NCBI GenBank assembly: GCA_030668875.1
Contig: DAOVER010000001.1
Location: 1 to 64,000 of the forward strand
DNA length: 64,000 nt
Source of the DNA: Candidatus Heimdallarchaeota archaeon
GTDB lineage: Archaea > Asgardarchaeota > Heimdallarchaeia > Heimdallarchaeales > Heimdallarchaeaceae
Reading direction: 5' to 3'
A program made the translations under genes and the position numbers. Shown in pieces: positions 54,689 through 64,000 of the stretch. Each line of letters begins with the position of its first letter. Position 1 is the stretch's first letter. Below the pieces are notes generated by a model, which saw nothing but the letters and a program-made list of their open reading frames with translations, searched no databases and was not told the origin of the DNA.

Positions 54689-56818
54689 TTGAAGGCTAAA
54701 TGTCCAAATTGCAAAGGTAAAGGTACTGTAATTACCGAGAAGATGACTTGTCCAACATGTTTAGGGATTGGAAAAACATCTTTTTCATTAGGAAGTGGAG
54801 ATGAAGGACAACCTTGTGAAAAATGCAATGGTAAAGGAAAAGTTGTTATTCAGTCCAAATGCTCGACATGTGATGGCTCAAAATTCGTTTTTTTCTGCAA
54901 ACAATGCAATAAAATGATGAAAAATCAAACTTCTTCTGGTTTGTGTTTGACTTGTCAAAATAAAAAAGACCCAGTTGTATACTCACTCAAACCTCCAATA
55001 GATTCCCAATTAGTGAGAAAGGAGATGCATCTTTTATCGAGAGTTGAAAGTGTAAAAAAGATGGGGGTTTTCGTTAAGGTTGCACCAGATACCAATGTAT
55101 TAATCCGTTCAAATGATGTGACACAAGACTATGCATGGGATATAGGGGAAGAGGTAATTGTGAAGATTTCTTATGTCAATGATAAAGGAAAATTCTTTGG
55201 AATCCCTGTCCATTTCAAGAAATACGATGTTGAACCATTACGAGGAAAAGTTAGGAAACTTCAGATTGAGGATTTAAAACCTAATATGATGGGTTCATTT
55301 ATTGGATTAACTGCGAAAATTGTCTCAATTATGCAGACACCAGGTCCAACCAGATTCAATCTAGTTGATTCTACCGGCTCAATAAGCGGAGCAGCCTTCA
55401 TCAAACCAGGTGAAAGAGCTTTCCCTGAATTTGAAGAAGATATGGTTGTTTCTGTGTTTGGTGAAATCAATACTCATCGTGATATTATTCAGATTGAAAT
55501 TCGTGATATGGACCAATTAGATTCTGATGAAAGCAACATTCTAATCGGCGAAATTGAAGAAGCAATTGACAAAAAAGCAACTCCTAAGAAAATAGATTTT
55601 TCAATAAAGAGTCCGATACTCGATAAGTTGAGACCTGATTTAACAGATGCGGCTAAACGAATAAAACGAGCCATTTTAACTGGTCAACCAATCCACATAC
55701 GAAATCATGCTGATGCTGATGGAACAGTTGCTGGGTTTGCAGTGCAATTAGCTATTAAGAAACTTATGGAGAAAGAAGGATATGATTCTGATACTATACG
55801 TACTAGATTGAAAAGACTTCCAAACAAACCTCCTTTCTATGATGCTATAGATGTTACAAAGGATTTGGATTTTGCTCTTGCAGATCAAGTTAGGTTTGGT
55901 GACAAACTGCCATTGTTTGTGTGTTTAGATTTTGGGTCTAGTACTGAATCATTGTTCCCTTATCTACAGATAAAAGCCTTAGATCTAGAAATAATTGTAA
56001 TAGACCACCACTTCCCCGACAAAGAGATACAAGAGTTGGTTGATATTCATGTTAACCCTTACTTTGTTGGTGGAGGTTACGAGCTTTCAGCTGGAATGTT
56101 GGGCGTTGAACTAGCTCGAATTATCTATCCTGATATTCATGAAGAAATCATTCATTTACCTGCAATTGCAGGATTGATGGATAGAGTTGAAGGTAAAGAG
56201 ATTGTTGAATACATTAAACTTGCAGAGAAAAAAGGCTATTCTGTTGATGATCTTAGAACTATAGGTCTAGCAATTGATTTTGAGGTTTATCAGTTAAGAT
56301 TTTCTGAAGGTTATAACACTATGAAAATACTTTTTGGAATTGAAACTAGTCAAGATTGGCATTCTAGAATGTATAATCTGATTGGGAATGAAGCTAAAAA
56401 ACTGCTTGAAACTTCAGTAGAAGACTCATTACCTCATTGTAAAAAGAAAGTACTAACCAATGGAACGCTATTAGTTACCATTGATGTTGAATTGTATACC
56501 CATCGTTTCACATTTCCAAATCCTGGAAAAATAACCGGAATGATATTTGACCATTATTGCTCTAGAAATATGGATAAAGCAGTTGTAACACTAGGAGAAG
56601 GACCAGATTTTCTCATCCTTCGATCTAAAGGATTACTAATCAACTTTCCTGAAGTAGTGAAATTGATGCGAAAAGAGATGCCTGAAGCTGGAGTTGAGGG
56701 AGGAGGTCATGAAGTTGTAGGTTCTCTGAAGTTTTATGAAGGGGAACGAAAGAAAGTTAAAACATTCTTTGTAGAACACCTAACAAAACTAAAAACCAAT
56801 ATAGAAAAAGCAGAATGA
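54689..56818 (+). CDS. DHH-family phosphoesterase with DnaJ-type zinc fingers, S1 and OB domains
   Basis: Domain order: two DnaJ-type CxxCxGxG zinc fingers (CPNCKGKGT, CPTCLGIGK, CEKCNGKGK, CSTCDGSK; residues 1-95), an S1-like domain (MGVFVKVAPDTNVLIR, about 115-165), an OB-fold domain (about 190-275), then the RecJ-like catalytic domain with HADADGT, VCLDFG and IVIDHHFPD, and a DHHA1 end with EGGGHEVVG. This is the archaeal RecJ-like/GAN relative group, acting as a nuclease or phosphodiesterase on DNA or RNA. The start is a TTG at 54689 with TTAGGTG 7 nt ahead; a later ATG would break the first zinc finger. Confidence 0.85.
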   Translation: MKAKCPNCKGKGTVITEKMTCPTCLGIGKTSFSLGSGDEGQPCEKCNGKGKVVIQSKCSTCDGSKFVFFCKQCNKMMKNQTSSGLCLTCQNKKDPVVYSLKPPIDSQLVRKEMHLLSRVESVKKMGVFVKVAPDTNVLIRSNDVTQDYAWDIGEEVIVKISYVNDKGKFFGIPVHFKKYDVEPLRGKVRKLQIEDLKPNMMGSFIGLTAKIVSIMQTPGPTRFNLVDSTGSISGAAFIKPGERAFPEFEEDMVVSVFGEINTHRDIIQIEIRDMDQLDSDESNILIGEIEEAIDKKATPKKIDFSIKSPILDKLRPDLTDAAKRIKRAILTGQPIHIRNHADADGTVAGFAVQLAIKKLMEKEGYDSDTIRTRLKRLPNKPPFYDAIDVTKDLDFALADQVRFGDKLPLFVCLDFGSSTESLFPYLQIKALDLEIIVIDHHFPDKEIQELVDIHVNPYFVGGGYELSAGMLGVELARIIYPDIHEEIIHLPAIAGLMDRVEGKEIVEYIKLAEKKGYSVDDLRTIGLAIDFEVYQLRFSEGYNTMKILFGIETSQDWHSRMYNLIGNEAKKLLETSVEDSLPHCKKKVLTNGTLLVTIDVELYTHRFTFPNPGKITGMIFDHYCSRNMDKAVVTLGEGPDFLILRSKGLLINFPEVVKLMRKEMPEAGVEGGGHEVVGSLKFYEGERKKVKTFFVEHLTKLKTNIEKAE

Positions 56819-56826
56819 AGAGAAAA

Positions 56827-58344
56827 CTATCTCTTCTTTTTCTTATCTTTTCTTCTGAAAACTTTGTTGAAGCCTTTCGTTACTCCTTCCCTGCTTTTGG
56901 TATACGCTCCACCTATTGTCCCAGCTACTTTTTTAGATGGATCAACAAAAACTCTTTTTGCAGTTGATTTAGCCCCAGCCTTTACACCTTGTTTTATAAG
57001 CATATTTGCATATTGTTTCCAAGAATCTTCTCCTTTTCTAACTCTGTCTATTCTCTCTACGAGTTCTTCGTATGGTGGTAAAAACTCAAGTCGATACAAA
57101 GTTGGTGAGCCATATTTTCTAAAATCTTCAGACCATAGATAGCTGAGCAGGAAGAATATCAACAAGCAAGTAAGTAAGATCACTGCAAATTTATCTTTTA
57201 TACCAACTAGTGTATTCTTTGACAAGATAATGTCACCATTTATCACGAAGTACTCACTAAAAATGTCATCACCTGTTAGTAATTGTAGCTGAGTCACATG
57301 AAAACTTAGTACCAATCCCATCACAGTCATAAGTATCCCTAATGGTCCAATTGATCTAGGAATACTGAGAAGAACCCATTTTTCTTCCTCTTCTTCATCT
57401 ATCTCTTCTATTTCTATGTCTCCTATTTCTATCTTTTTCTTCTCTTTCTCTGTTTGTACAGCAGTTTCATCTTTAGCTGTTTCTTTTTCTATTTTTTTAA
57501 TTTTCTTTGCATAGTTTGAAACAGTATAGAAAATGAAAAACAATGCAATTAGTACACTGCCAACATTATCGTTAGGTAATGAACCGCTGTCAGTGTAATA
57601 TGTTAGTTTCCAAAGAGTAAAGGAAGCTATAACATAGAAGAAAGATAAAATTGTGTAAAACACGTCATCTTTTTTTCCTAACTTGAAAATAATTATGTTG
57701 ACAATAATAATAGCTACTAACGAAAAGAAAGATGTTATTAACAACCAAACATCAACCTGAAAAATACCTAATACCTCATCCCATAATGATCTATAGATGA
57801 GATATCCAGTCATAGCTAAATTAATTAGTGATATGATGAAAACTACAATCCCAAATAATACTGAGCCTTCATTATCCTTCTTTCCAAGAAACATGACGCT
57901 CCCGAATATTCTGTTTCCCCAAAAATTTCTAGATAAGGAGAATGTTAGAAATATAGAAATCAAAATCCAGCCAAGATACCCTAATGCTGCAATGAAGGGT
58001 GACATAATAGGGAGGAAATATAATAATGCTGATCCACCTGCTGCTGCCAAAAAAGCAGGTGCTATCCAATATTTTACGGGAAATCTGGCAAAGAACAAAC
58101 CAAAAAACACATACGTAACAGCAAAGGATAATTCAACTTTAATTAAGATAGAACCTATCTCTTTTAGAGTATCAGCAGAACTTGATTCTATGTTTGCTCC
58201 AATTAGATAGAAAACTGTCGAAGTAACTGATATCAGAATGAATGCTAATGTATAAAAGAAGTATTTCTTACTAAAGAGAATTCTGAAACCGCTTGTGAAT
58301 ATATTTTTAACATATTGATAAAATGCTTTCTCAACATATGACAT
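56827..58344 (-). CDS. Large multi-pass membrane protein with acidic cytosolic loop
   Basis: 505 residues. About eight TM helices, a charged loop (about 275-325, Lys-rich then a run of Glu, EIEEIDEEEEEK), two further TM helices, and a basic C-terminal tail with an amphipathic stretch ending in DKKKKR. I recognise no family and see no transport signature. The acidic loop and basic tail suggest contacts with proteins or lipids inside the cell. It converges on the DHH gene with an 8-base gap. Confidence 0.55.
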   Translation of the reverse strand: MSYVEKAFYQYVKNIFTSGFRILFSKKYFFYTLAFILISVTSTVFYLIGANIESSSADTLKEIGSILIKVELSFAVTYVFFGLFFARFPVKYWIAPAFLAAAGGSALLYFLPIMSPFIAALGYLGWILISIFLTFSLSRNFWGNRIFGSVMFLGKKDNEGSVLFGIVVFIISLINLAMTGYLIYRSLWDEVLGIFQVDVWLLITSFFSLVAIIIVNIIIFKLGKKDDVFYTILSFFYVIASFTLWKLTYYTDSGSLPNDNVGSVLIALFFIFYTVSNYAKKIKKIEKETAKDETAVQTEKEKKKIEIGDIEIEEIDEEEEEKWVLLSIPRSIGPLGILMTVMGLVLSFHVTQLQLLTGDDIFSEYFVINGDIILSKNTLVGIKDKFAVILLTCLLIFFLLSYLWSEDFRKYGSPTLYRLEFLPPYEELVERIDRVRKGEDSWKQYANMLIKQGVKAGAKSTAKRVFVDPSKKVAGTIGGAYTKSREGVTKGFNKVFRRKDKKKKR

Positions 58345-58456
58345 GATAAATTAATATAACGGAGATAAATAAAAAACTTCGCATAACAAGTTACAAATCT
58401 AAAATGATATTTCCTAATTGTTCCAATGAATTTATGAAGGAGGAGAAGATTGTTTT

Positions 58457-59338
58457 TTGAATACTATGGATTCAAAAGTTAATCCTTTCGATATGTTCAA
58501 TACTTTTCTTTTCGATGGTGACGGAGTTATTTACGAGGAAAATGGCCCTCTCCCTGGAGGAATAGAATTTATCAAGTTGCTACAAAAAAGAGAAAAAAAG
58601 GTGTATTTACTTACAAACAATAGTACAAAAACTAGAGAAGAGTTTAAAGAGAAATTTTCCCTTTTTGGTTTAGATCTACCAGTTGAGAGTATTCTTTCAT
58701 CAGCATATTTAACAGCTCATTATCTCTCTAAAGAAAAACCATCAGCTAGAGTGTATGTGATTGGTGAGGAAGGTCTTAAGAAAGAATTTGTCAATTTCGG
58801 AGTGGATATTGTAAACAGAGAAGAAGAGACTAATGAAGAAGAAATCTTTTCTCTAAACATGGATAACATAGATTATGTTGTGACAGGAATGGACAGACGG
58901 TTAAACTATGTTAAAATCTCCCGAGCGGTTAATATATTAATGTCATATAAAGAAACAAAATTCATCGCGACAAATGCTGATTTTACCTTTCCAACAGTTC
59001 ATGGTCTTATACCAGGAGGTGGGGCAATGATAAGAATTCTTGAGGAATTATCAGGAAGAAAAGTAGAAACAATCATAGGAAAACCCAACTCGGAAATGTT
59101 TGAAATTGCGATGGAACTCTCACAAACTAGTAAAGAACAAATGATAATGTTTGGAGATAGGTTAGAAACTGATATTCTCGGTGCTAAGTTAGCTGGGATA
59201 AAAACTTGTCTTGTTTTATCTGGTGTGACATCCATGAAGGATTTGGGTGGTCTTAAAGATGAAAATAGTCCTGATTTGATTATGAATAATCTTCAAGATG
59301 CATACGATTATTATCTTAATTCTAATCTAGAATCATAG
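58457..59338 (+). CDS. HAD phosphatase, NagD/4-nitrophenylphosphatase type
   Basis: Subfamily IIA HAD: FLFDGDGVIYEENGPLPGG (nucleophile Asp and acid Asp), LLTNNSTKTREEF (motif II), a C2 cap, GKPNSEMF (Lys) and MFGDRLETDILGAKLAG (metal Asp). Likely substrates are 2-phosphoglycolate, glycerol phosphate or nucleotides. The TTG at 58457 is chosen because GGAGGAG lies 11 nt ahead of it but 20 nt ahead of the ATG at 58466. Confidence 0.85.
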   Translation: MNTMDSKVNPFDMFNTFLFDGDGVIYEENGPLPGGIEFIKLLQKREKKVYLLTNNSTKTREEFKEKFSLFGLDLPVESILSSAYLTAHYLSKEKPSARVYVIGEEGLKKEFVNFGVDIVNREEETNEEEIFSLNMDNIDYVVTGMDRRLNYVKISRAVNILMSYKETKFIATNADFTFPTVHGLIPGGGAMIRILEELSGRKVETIIGKPNSEMFEIAMELSQTSKEQMIMFGDRLETDILGAKLAGIKTCLVLSGVTSMKDLGGLKDENSPDLIMNNLQDAYDYYLNSNLES

Positions 59339-59380
59339 ATAGAAGCTATAGATAATGTCAGCAGTTAATCCCCCTACATT

Positions 59381-59388
59381 TTTAAATA
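59381..59388 (+). promoter_or_regulatory. TATA box of the subtilase gene
   Basis: TTTAAATA is centred about 24 bases before the GTG at 59408, so translation probably starts at or within a few bases of the mRNA 5' end. Confidence 0.45.
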
Positions 59389-59407
59389 TTTAATACTACA
59401 TTCTTAC

Positions 59408-62215
59408 GTGAGATATCTAACGAAAATTAAATACTATGTTATTTGCTTTGTTTTAACTACTTGTTGCATTTTCTCTTACAATTCAATTATAAATGTACAA
59501 TCATCACACCCAGTGTATATAGAAGAAAATGAATTGTCTTTGAGAGAAATATTCGGAGAAACAAGATTCCTTAAACAATTCATAGAAGCAAGTCAAGATA
59601 CTGAATTCAGAGTGATAGCAGAGATATCTACAACTGCAACTGATTATTATTTTGAGAAACTTGGAAATAGTATAACTCATTTCAATTCTTTTCAAGGCCT
59701 AGCTCTTTCGATTTCCAAAGAAGACTTACTTTATCTTATACAAAAACAGATAATCAGAGAAATTTGGAATAATTCTCAAATCTATGGGGCAAATTTGGTT
59801 AATGAACTCTTGATTAATGACACAAGAACCCTATGTGATTACAATGAGAAAATAGGCGTAGATTTTTTGTGGAATAAGAATCTTTACGGAGACAATGTAA
59901 AAATAGCTATCTTAGACACCGGTTTGAATGTAAATCATCCTGCTTTAAATCAGACAATGACACAACAAAGCAGGATAGTTGGTAAATGGAATTTTCTTCA
60001 AAGAAATGAGGATGTTTTAGATGATAATGGACATGGAACAGAGTTAGCGGGGATTATAGGAAGTAATGGATTATTCGGTTACATGCAAGGAGTAGCACCC
60101 AATAGTAAATTCTTGATAGGGAAAATCTTAGACCATAATTCGATTGGAACTGTAGAAACATTAATTCAGGGAATTGACTGGGCAATAGAAAATGATGCTG
60201 ACGTCATCAACTTATCGTTAGGAAAAACTGTTTCAAATCTAAACTCTCCTGAAGTAGAAGCAGTAAATTTCGCTGTAGAAAGCGGTGTTGTAGTGTGTGT
60301 ATCAGCTGGTAATGCTCGAGGAATAGAAGAATTTGGTTACAGTGATCTTCACACAATACTAAGTCCTGGAATTTCCTCTAAAGCAATTACAGTTGGAGCT
60401 ATTGATAATAACGATGTCCTTTATGAATACAGTAGTGCTGGACCAGTAGCTATAAATTTTAACAGCGAAACATCTGACTATCTGTATGATTCAATTCCTA
60501 AAACCACAACTTGGTTAAAACCAGATGTTGTAGCTCCTGGTGTTCTTCTCAACACTACATCTGCAAATGGAAAAGATTTGAATGTAGTTTCGGGAACTAG
60601 TTATGCAACAGCTGTTGTTTCTGGATTATGTCTCCTTTTAATACAACAATATTATCGGGCTGATTCTTCCTTAGTTAAAGCTTCATTAATTAAAACTTGT
60701 AATCCAATATCGCTGAATGCAGTTTCCCCTTTCTTACAGAATATTAGTATTCCAGTTTCTCCATATTTTCAAGGCTCTGGTTTAATAAATTCTTCTGGTG
60801 CTTTTTCATATATTAATACTCATGGAGATTTTACATTAACTAGTTCAATAATCCCTTACTTGGACAATTATTATTTCAAAAATTCAGAAACAAGTTTTAA
60901 CATACAGTTATACATACATCAACCACTTGATAGCATCAAATTAACTATTTCTGAAAATTTAGCTAATATTCTATATGTTTCTCTTCTTCCCACTTCATTA
61001 GTTATTGGTCAATATGATCTTGAGATAACCATTAATACAGAAGAAGCTCTAGTTGGTTTTCATCAAGGTTACTTAACGTTTGAAAGCACTGATTCTATCC
61101 AAACAATTAATGTTGCATTTAATGTGAAAAAGGCTTATGGGAGAATTTTGCTTGATTACCGAGAAGAAGGCAGTGATGTCAGATATTCTTTAAATGGTAA
61201 TCTACATAATATCATTTCTATATCAAAGAAATATGGTCTAGTTCCCATAATTAATTCACAAGATGTGTACTACTCTACGTTTAACACGATGAATCTCAAT
61301 GAATTTGAAGTGATTGCATTAATCAATTCGAAGAATACCTTACTTCATCCAATTTCAAACTCGGATATCGTCGCACTTTCTGATTATATTAATCCAGAAG
61401 GAACTTATTCAGGAGGATCCTTAATTGTTTTACCATCAAGAAACAGTGATTTTAACATTATTAATGAGATACTTTCTGTAGTCAATGTAACCTATTACCA
61501 AGATTTTTCAGCAAATGTTAGTTTAGATGTATCTTCATCATATCATATCTTACTTTCAGACCCACATCTCTTAAATGATCTTTATCTTCCATACCCCGTT
61601 TTAGTAAATGTAAGCAATACAGATTATAACCCTTATAGTGACAAATTGGTTTATGGCAACCAACATTATTCAAATGGTTCTATCGTGGTAGGGGGAAATA
61701 CTCTAGATATGTTTCTGGATTCTCCTTATCTTTATTCGTCATATGAATCTGAATACTCAGAAATATTCATGAGCGCATATTATGGCGACAATTATCAACT
61801 TCTTGAAAACATGATAAGTTCAGCAGTGGTTAGAGGTTTAATATTTAACTATTCTCTTAAGTCCTCAGAGGTTTCGATAAAAGACAATATAATGCTTACC
61901 ATAAACACTGCAAATATGTTTAAAACTATGCCAGATTGGGCGTTTTACATGACGCTTTCAAATGAATATGATACATATGTTAAGGTAAACGCCTTTGAGT
62001 CATATGAAAATGGAACAACCATTTTCAACACAAAAATCGAAGATATGAATCTCTCAGCAGGTTCATACACTCTGAAAATTCATTCTTTCTCAGGTACAGA
62101 ATCTTGGGAAATCAAAATTATTGCGTCTGTATCATTAGGGCCAATAATAATTAGTTTATCACTAGTTCTATGCAGTGTTTTCTTAATTATGTTCAGAAAG
62201 AAAACTAAGAAGTAA
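59408..62215 (+). CDS. Membrane-anchored subtilisin-like serine protease
   Basis: 935 residues. A signal sequence or anchor (about 1-30) precedes a propeptide-like region (about 40-130). The S8 peptidase domain has the triad Asp170 (AILDTGLN), His209 (DNGHGTELAG) and Ser398 (SGTSYATA), with the oxyanion Asn302 in SAGNARG. Beta-rich extracellular domains follow, then one TM helix and a KKTKK end. It acts outside the cell, in protein turnover or maturation of surface proteins. The start is GTG. Its end overlaps the convergent roadblock gene by 11 bases. Confidence 0.9.
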   Translation: MRYLTKIKYYVICFVLTTCCIFSYNSIINVQSSHPVYIEENELSLREIFGETRFLKQFIEASQDTEFRVIAEISTTATDYYFEKLGNSITHFNSFQGLALSISKEDLLYLIQKQIIREIWNNSQIYGANLVNELLINDTRTLCDYNEKIGVDFLWNKNLYGDNVKIAILDTGLNVNHPALNQTMTQQSRIVGKWNFLQRNEDVLDDNGHGTELAGIIGSNGLFGYMQGVAPNSKFLIGKILDHNSIGTVETLIQGIDWAIENDADVINLSLGKTVSNLNSPEVEAVNFAVESGVVVCVSAGNARGIEEFGYSDLHTILSPGISSKAITVGAIDNNDVLYEYSSAGPVAINFNSETSDYLYDSIPKTTTWLKPDVVAPGVLLNTTSANGKDLNVVSGTSYATAVVSGLCLLLIQQYYRADSSLVKASLIKTCNPISLNAVSPFLQNISIPVSPYFQGSGLINSSGAFSYINTHGDFTLTSSIIPYLDNYYFKNSETSFNIQLYIHQPLDSIKLTISENLANILYVSLLPTSLVIGQYDLEITINTEEALVGFHQGYLTFESTDSIQTINVAFNVKKAYGRILLDYREEGSDVRYSLNGNLHNIISISKKYGLVPIINSQDVYYSTFNTMNLNEFEVIALINSKNTLLHPISNSDIVALSDYINPEGTYSGGSLIVLPSRNSDFNIINEILSVVNVTYYQDFSANVSLDVSSSYHILLSDPHLLNDLYLPYPVLVNVSNTDYNPYSDKLVYGNQHYSNGSIVVGGNTLDMFLDSPYLYSSYESEYSEIFMSAYYGDNYQLLENMISSAVVRGLIFNYSLKSSEVSIKDNIMLTINTANMFKTMPDWAFYMTLSNEYDTYVKVNAFESYENGTTIFNTKIEDMNLSAGSYTLKIHSFSGTESWEIKIIASVSLGPIIISLSLVLCSVFLIMFRKKTKK

Positions 62216-62588
62216 GTACATGATAAACTCTCCTTCCATGTCTTCCAAGAACATTCATTGCTAAAGCAAGACTATAGATGTCTTTAGAAGCTGCCAGTAC
62301 AATAAATCTATCCAAGTTTTGGAGAATAACAAATCCTTCAGTTCCTTTTATTATTACTTGATCAAGGCTTCCACACTTAATCTGTCCTACTGTTTGTTGC
62401 CCAACCGAATTCAAAGCAGATGTTAGAGCAGACATGATTACTTGGTCTGTACCTTTTTCAGCAAAGAATGCTAATTCTTGACCCTCTGAGCTAACTACTG
62501 CAATTGCTCCCAAACTACATTCTTGTGAAATTTCCCTTAATATTGGTAGTAAACTGTTCTTCTTTTCGGGTGATAAATCTCCAATCAT
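62205..62588 (-). CDS. Roadblock/LC7-domain protein
   Basis: 127 residues with the single-domain roadblock pattern: helix LLPILREISQECS, strands GAIAVVSSEGQELAFF, the long helix with IMSALTSALNSVGQQTVGQI, strands DQVIIKGTEGFVILQNL and FIVLAAS, and a closing helix. Members regulate small GTPases by dimerising. It is not close in sequence to the roadblock protein at 53828. Confidence 0.8.
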   Translation of the reverse strand: MIGDLSPEKKNSLLPILREISQECSLGAIAVVSSEGQELAFFAEKGTDQVIMSALTSALNSVGQQTVGQIKCGSLDQVIIKGTEGFVILQNLDRFIVLAASKDIYSLALAMNVLGRHGRRVYHVLTS

Positions 62589-62631
62589 GAATACAATAAA
62601 AAATTTAAAAATAAAAAAGTTTCTTCTAGCT

Positions 62632-63267
62632 CTAGATTAAACGATTTCTGTGTGTTTTGCACACTGGTGTATATACTTCTTCGCTTGTGCCTTTGTTTTT
62701 ATAGATCCAAACATTGTAAGCAAACGCAACTTTACCACAAATATAACACGAACGCTCATCTCTGAGGTGAATTTTCTTTCTAGACATTCTATTCCAGTAG
62801 TTTTTGAACTCTTCAAAGCTATCAGTAAACTTCTTATGTAATATTTTAGCTTCCTCATCTTCACTTGGTTTCTTATCTAATAAAAATAAGATATAGCTCC
62901 AGACTATTATTGCGAGTATATTTCCAAAAGACTTGATGGGTATATGGTGATATCCACTTAGTTTAATTGTACTAGAACTTCTTCCTGTGGTATAATCTAT
63001 CATTAGATTTTTTCTATGAGAGCTTTGACCCGCATCAATACCATATTTCTTGGATATAGCGACAAGTCGTTTACTAAGTTCCTCAAATAACCAATCCACG
63101 GTTTTTGAGCTACCTTTTCTTCTTACATTTAGAAATTTTATTTCAATAATAGGAAAAGAAATCGTAATAAAGGTTTCATTTACAGAACTATTTGCCTTTC
63201 TCACGAGATACTCATAGATTTCAGATGGAAAGGTTATTTTCTTTCTTTCAGCTGACAACTTATTCAC
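62632..63267 (-). CDS. Soluble protein with C-terminal Cys/His zinc-binding motif
   Basis: 211 residues. The C-terminal 45 residues hold SCYICGKVAF...VCKTHRNRL, with CxxC and CxxH that should bind zinc, somewhat like HNH-type or B-box knuckles. The rest is alpha/beta with no recognised domain. The start codon is GTG. It lies between a roadblock gene and thioredoxin on the same strand with short gaps. No catalytic His-Asn-His can be confirmed, so nuclease function is not claimed. Confidence 0.5.
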   Translation of the reverse strand: MNKLSAERKKITFPSEIYEYLVRKANSSVNETFITISFPIIEIKFLNVRRKGSSKTVDWLFEELSKRLVAISKKYGIDAGQSSHRKNLMIDYTTGRSSSTIKLSGYHHIPIKSFGNILAIIVWSYILFLLDKKPSEDEEAKILHKKFTDSFEEFKNYWNRMSRKKIHLRDERSCYICGKVAFAYNVWIYKNKGTSEEVYTPVCKTHRNRLI

Positions 63268-63327
63268 TTATGGGTGGTGATATACTAAAGAAATAGATGT
63301 TCCCCCACCTAAAAATGTAACGCTAAA

Positions 63328-63657
63328 TTAATTCTTTTTGATAGTTTCTTCTATCAATTTACTTAGTTTTCCTCGATTTGCACCTATTAGAGAACTGTAT
63401 GGTTTACCTTCCTTGAAGATTATGAAAGTAGGTAGACTCTGCACCATATATTTTTGTGCAAATGTATATTCTTCATCCATATTCATTCTGACAAATCTCA
63501 TACTCTGTTCATGTTTTTCAGATAATCGTTCAAATAAAGGTTCTATACTCTTACATGGTCCGCACCATGGAGCCCATGTATCAACAATTATTGGCCTAGA
63601 TTCATTTTTTAATATTTCATTAAATTCGTCATTAGTTATATTAGTAACTTTACCCAT
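63328..63657 (-). CDS. Thioredoxin
   Basis: 109 residues with the active site WAPWCGPCKS, the buried Asp (VDTWAPW), the cis-Pro loop QSLPTFIIF and the GANRGKL end, all standard for thioredoxin. It acts in cytosolic disulfide reduction. The ATG at 63657 has AAAGGGG 6 nt ahead. No thioredoxin reductase is nearby. Confidence 0.93.
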   Translation of the reverse strand: MGKVTNITNDEFNEILKNESRPIIVDTWAPWCGPCKSIEPLFERLSEKHEQSMRFVRMNMDEEYTFAQKYMVQSLPTFIIFKEGKPYSSLIGANRGKLSKLIEETIKKN

Positions 63658-63872
63658 AATTTTCCCCTTTACTCATTAGATAGCTTTGTTCGAGATTTCC
63701 TACGCTTGTATTTATCTGTTACTTTTGTAATAGGAAATTTGTCAATTTTAAATTTATGTCAAACATTGGTAGAAAATCATTTTTATTGAAAAACCTCGTA
63801 GAAGTAAACTTTTTATGGTTAATAGTGCCTTTTAGTCAGATAAGGGTTATCAGTAAAGGAGTAATTTAAAAT

Positions 63873-64000
63873 ATGATTTCACGTCCTTACGATGAAATAA
63901 AACATCTGATAGAAAACTATCTCAAGAAGGAATTTTCTTTAAAATCTGATTTGATTTGGTCAAAACCACCCTCAGCAGAATTAGGTGATATTAGTTTTCC
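63873..64000 (+). CDS. argS: Arginyl-tRNA synthetase (3' partial, first 42 codons)
   Basis: The visible N-terminus (MISRPYDEIKHLIENYLKK, then WSKPPSAELGDISF) matches the Add-1 domain of ArgRS, whose PPxxELGDxSFP motif recognises the tRNA D-loop. The ATG follows AAAGGAG at about 9 nt. The gene runs off the window end. The 215 bases ahead hold a GATAAGGGTTATC inverted repeat (63839-63851) and little else. Confidence 0.75.
   Translation, partial: MISRPYDEIKHLIENYLKKEFSLKSDLIWSKPPSAELGDISF

Noticed and set aside
63839..63851. GATAA-GGG-TTATC inverted repeat before argS.
   Set aside because: Only 5 bp per arm and no second copy or clear promoter relation; kept only as a remark.
1..64000. tRNA, rRNA, CRISPR arrays, insertion sequences, integrases or attachment sites.
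   Set aside because: No cloverleaf, repeat-spacer array, transposase or integrase was seen in any gene or gap; the gaps are short and mostly hold promoters.

Overview
The window is archaeal and most likely from an Asgard archaeon (Promethearchaeota). It is AT-rich. Its information-processing genes are of archaeal type: heterodimeric PheRS, archaeal AlaRS, TFB, a two-subunit primase, XPD-like helicase, Kae1 and Bud32. It also carries several roadblock/longin-like small domains, a JAMM protease of Rpn11 style, a winged-helix/RING-like protein and a lamin-tail surface protein. This mix is typical of Asgard genomes, but I see no actin, ESCRT or small GTPase gene here. The phylum call is therefore an inference, and I do not name a class. 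No tRNA, rRNA, CRISPR, IS element or prophage is visible.

Layout. 1-3032: the end of a membrane surface protein with a cytosolic roadblock/longin-like domain, a HAD hydrolase, and a GcvH-like protein that lacks the lipoyl lysine. 3223-6417: pheS-pheT. 6407-8431: two diverging 2-phosphoglycerate-kinase-like paralogues. 8461-8520: a box C/D sRNA, followed by zinc-finger membrane proteins. 9878-13904: Kae1 and a radical SAM gene converge on Bud32 and a PurM/HypE-like gene. 13980-18615: a cluster of paralogous proteins sharing one C-terminal module, with a zinc-ribbon membrane protein and a long acidic disordered protein. 18805-23589: an APH-like kinase, a tail-anchored JAMM protease, CofE, a DHPS-like pterin enzyme and a GHMP sugar kinase.

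23766-31417: an AAA ATPase, two membrane proteins, an operon of winged-helix/RING protein, MazG-like and ABC ATPase, then glutamine synthetase. 31526-35982: pyruvoyl arginine decarboxylase, a PKD-type surface protein and a carbohydrate-active enzyme. 36192-40423: TFB, SepF and AlaRS. 40530-45259: an Eis-like acetyltransferase, then the dinB-priL-priS operon. 45318-50077: a PLD/lamin-tail surface protein and an XPD-like helicase with an extra zinc ribbon. 50401-54616: TPR, PDDEXK nuclease, longin-like, roadblock and unknown genes behind a structured leader. 54689-64000: a DHH phosphoesterase with DnaJ-type zinc fingers, a large membrane protein, a HAD phosphatase, a membrane-anchored subtilase, another roadblock protein, a zinc-finger protein, thioredoxin and the start of argS.

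Most transcription units are short and start near TATA boxes (often TTTAAA or TTTATA) about 25 nt before the start codon, so leaderless mRNAs appear common. Shine-Dalgarno-like sequences mainly mark internal operon genes and TTG starts. The most unusual material is the roadblock/longin module cluster, the eight-winged-helix RING-like protein with a palindrome upstream of its promoter, the tail-anchored Rpn11-like protease, and the H-protein homologue without its lipoylation lysine.
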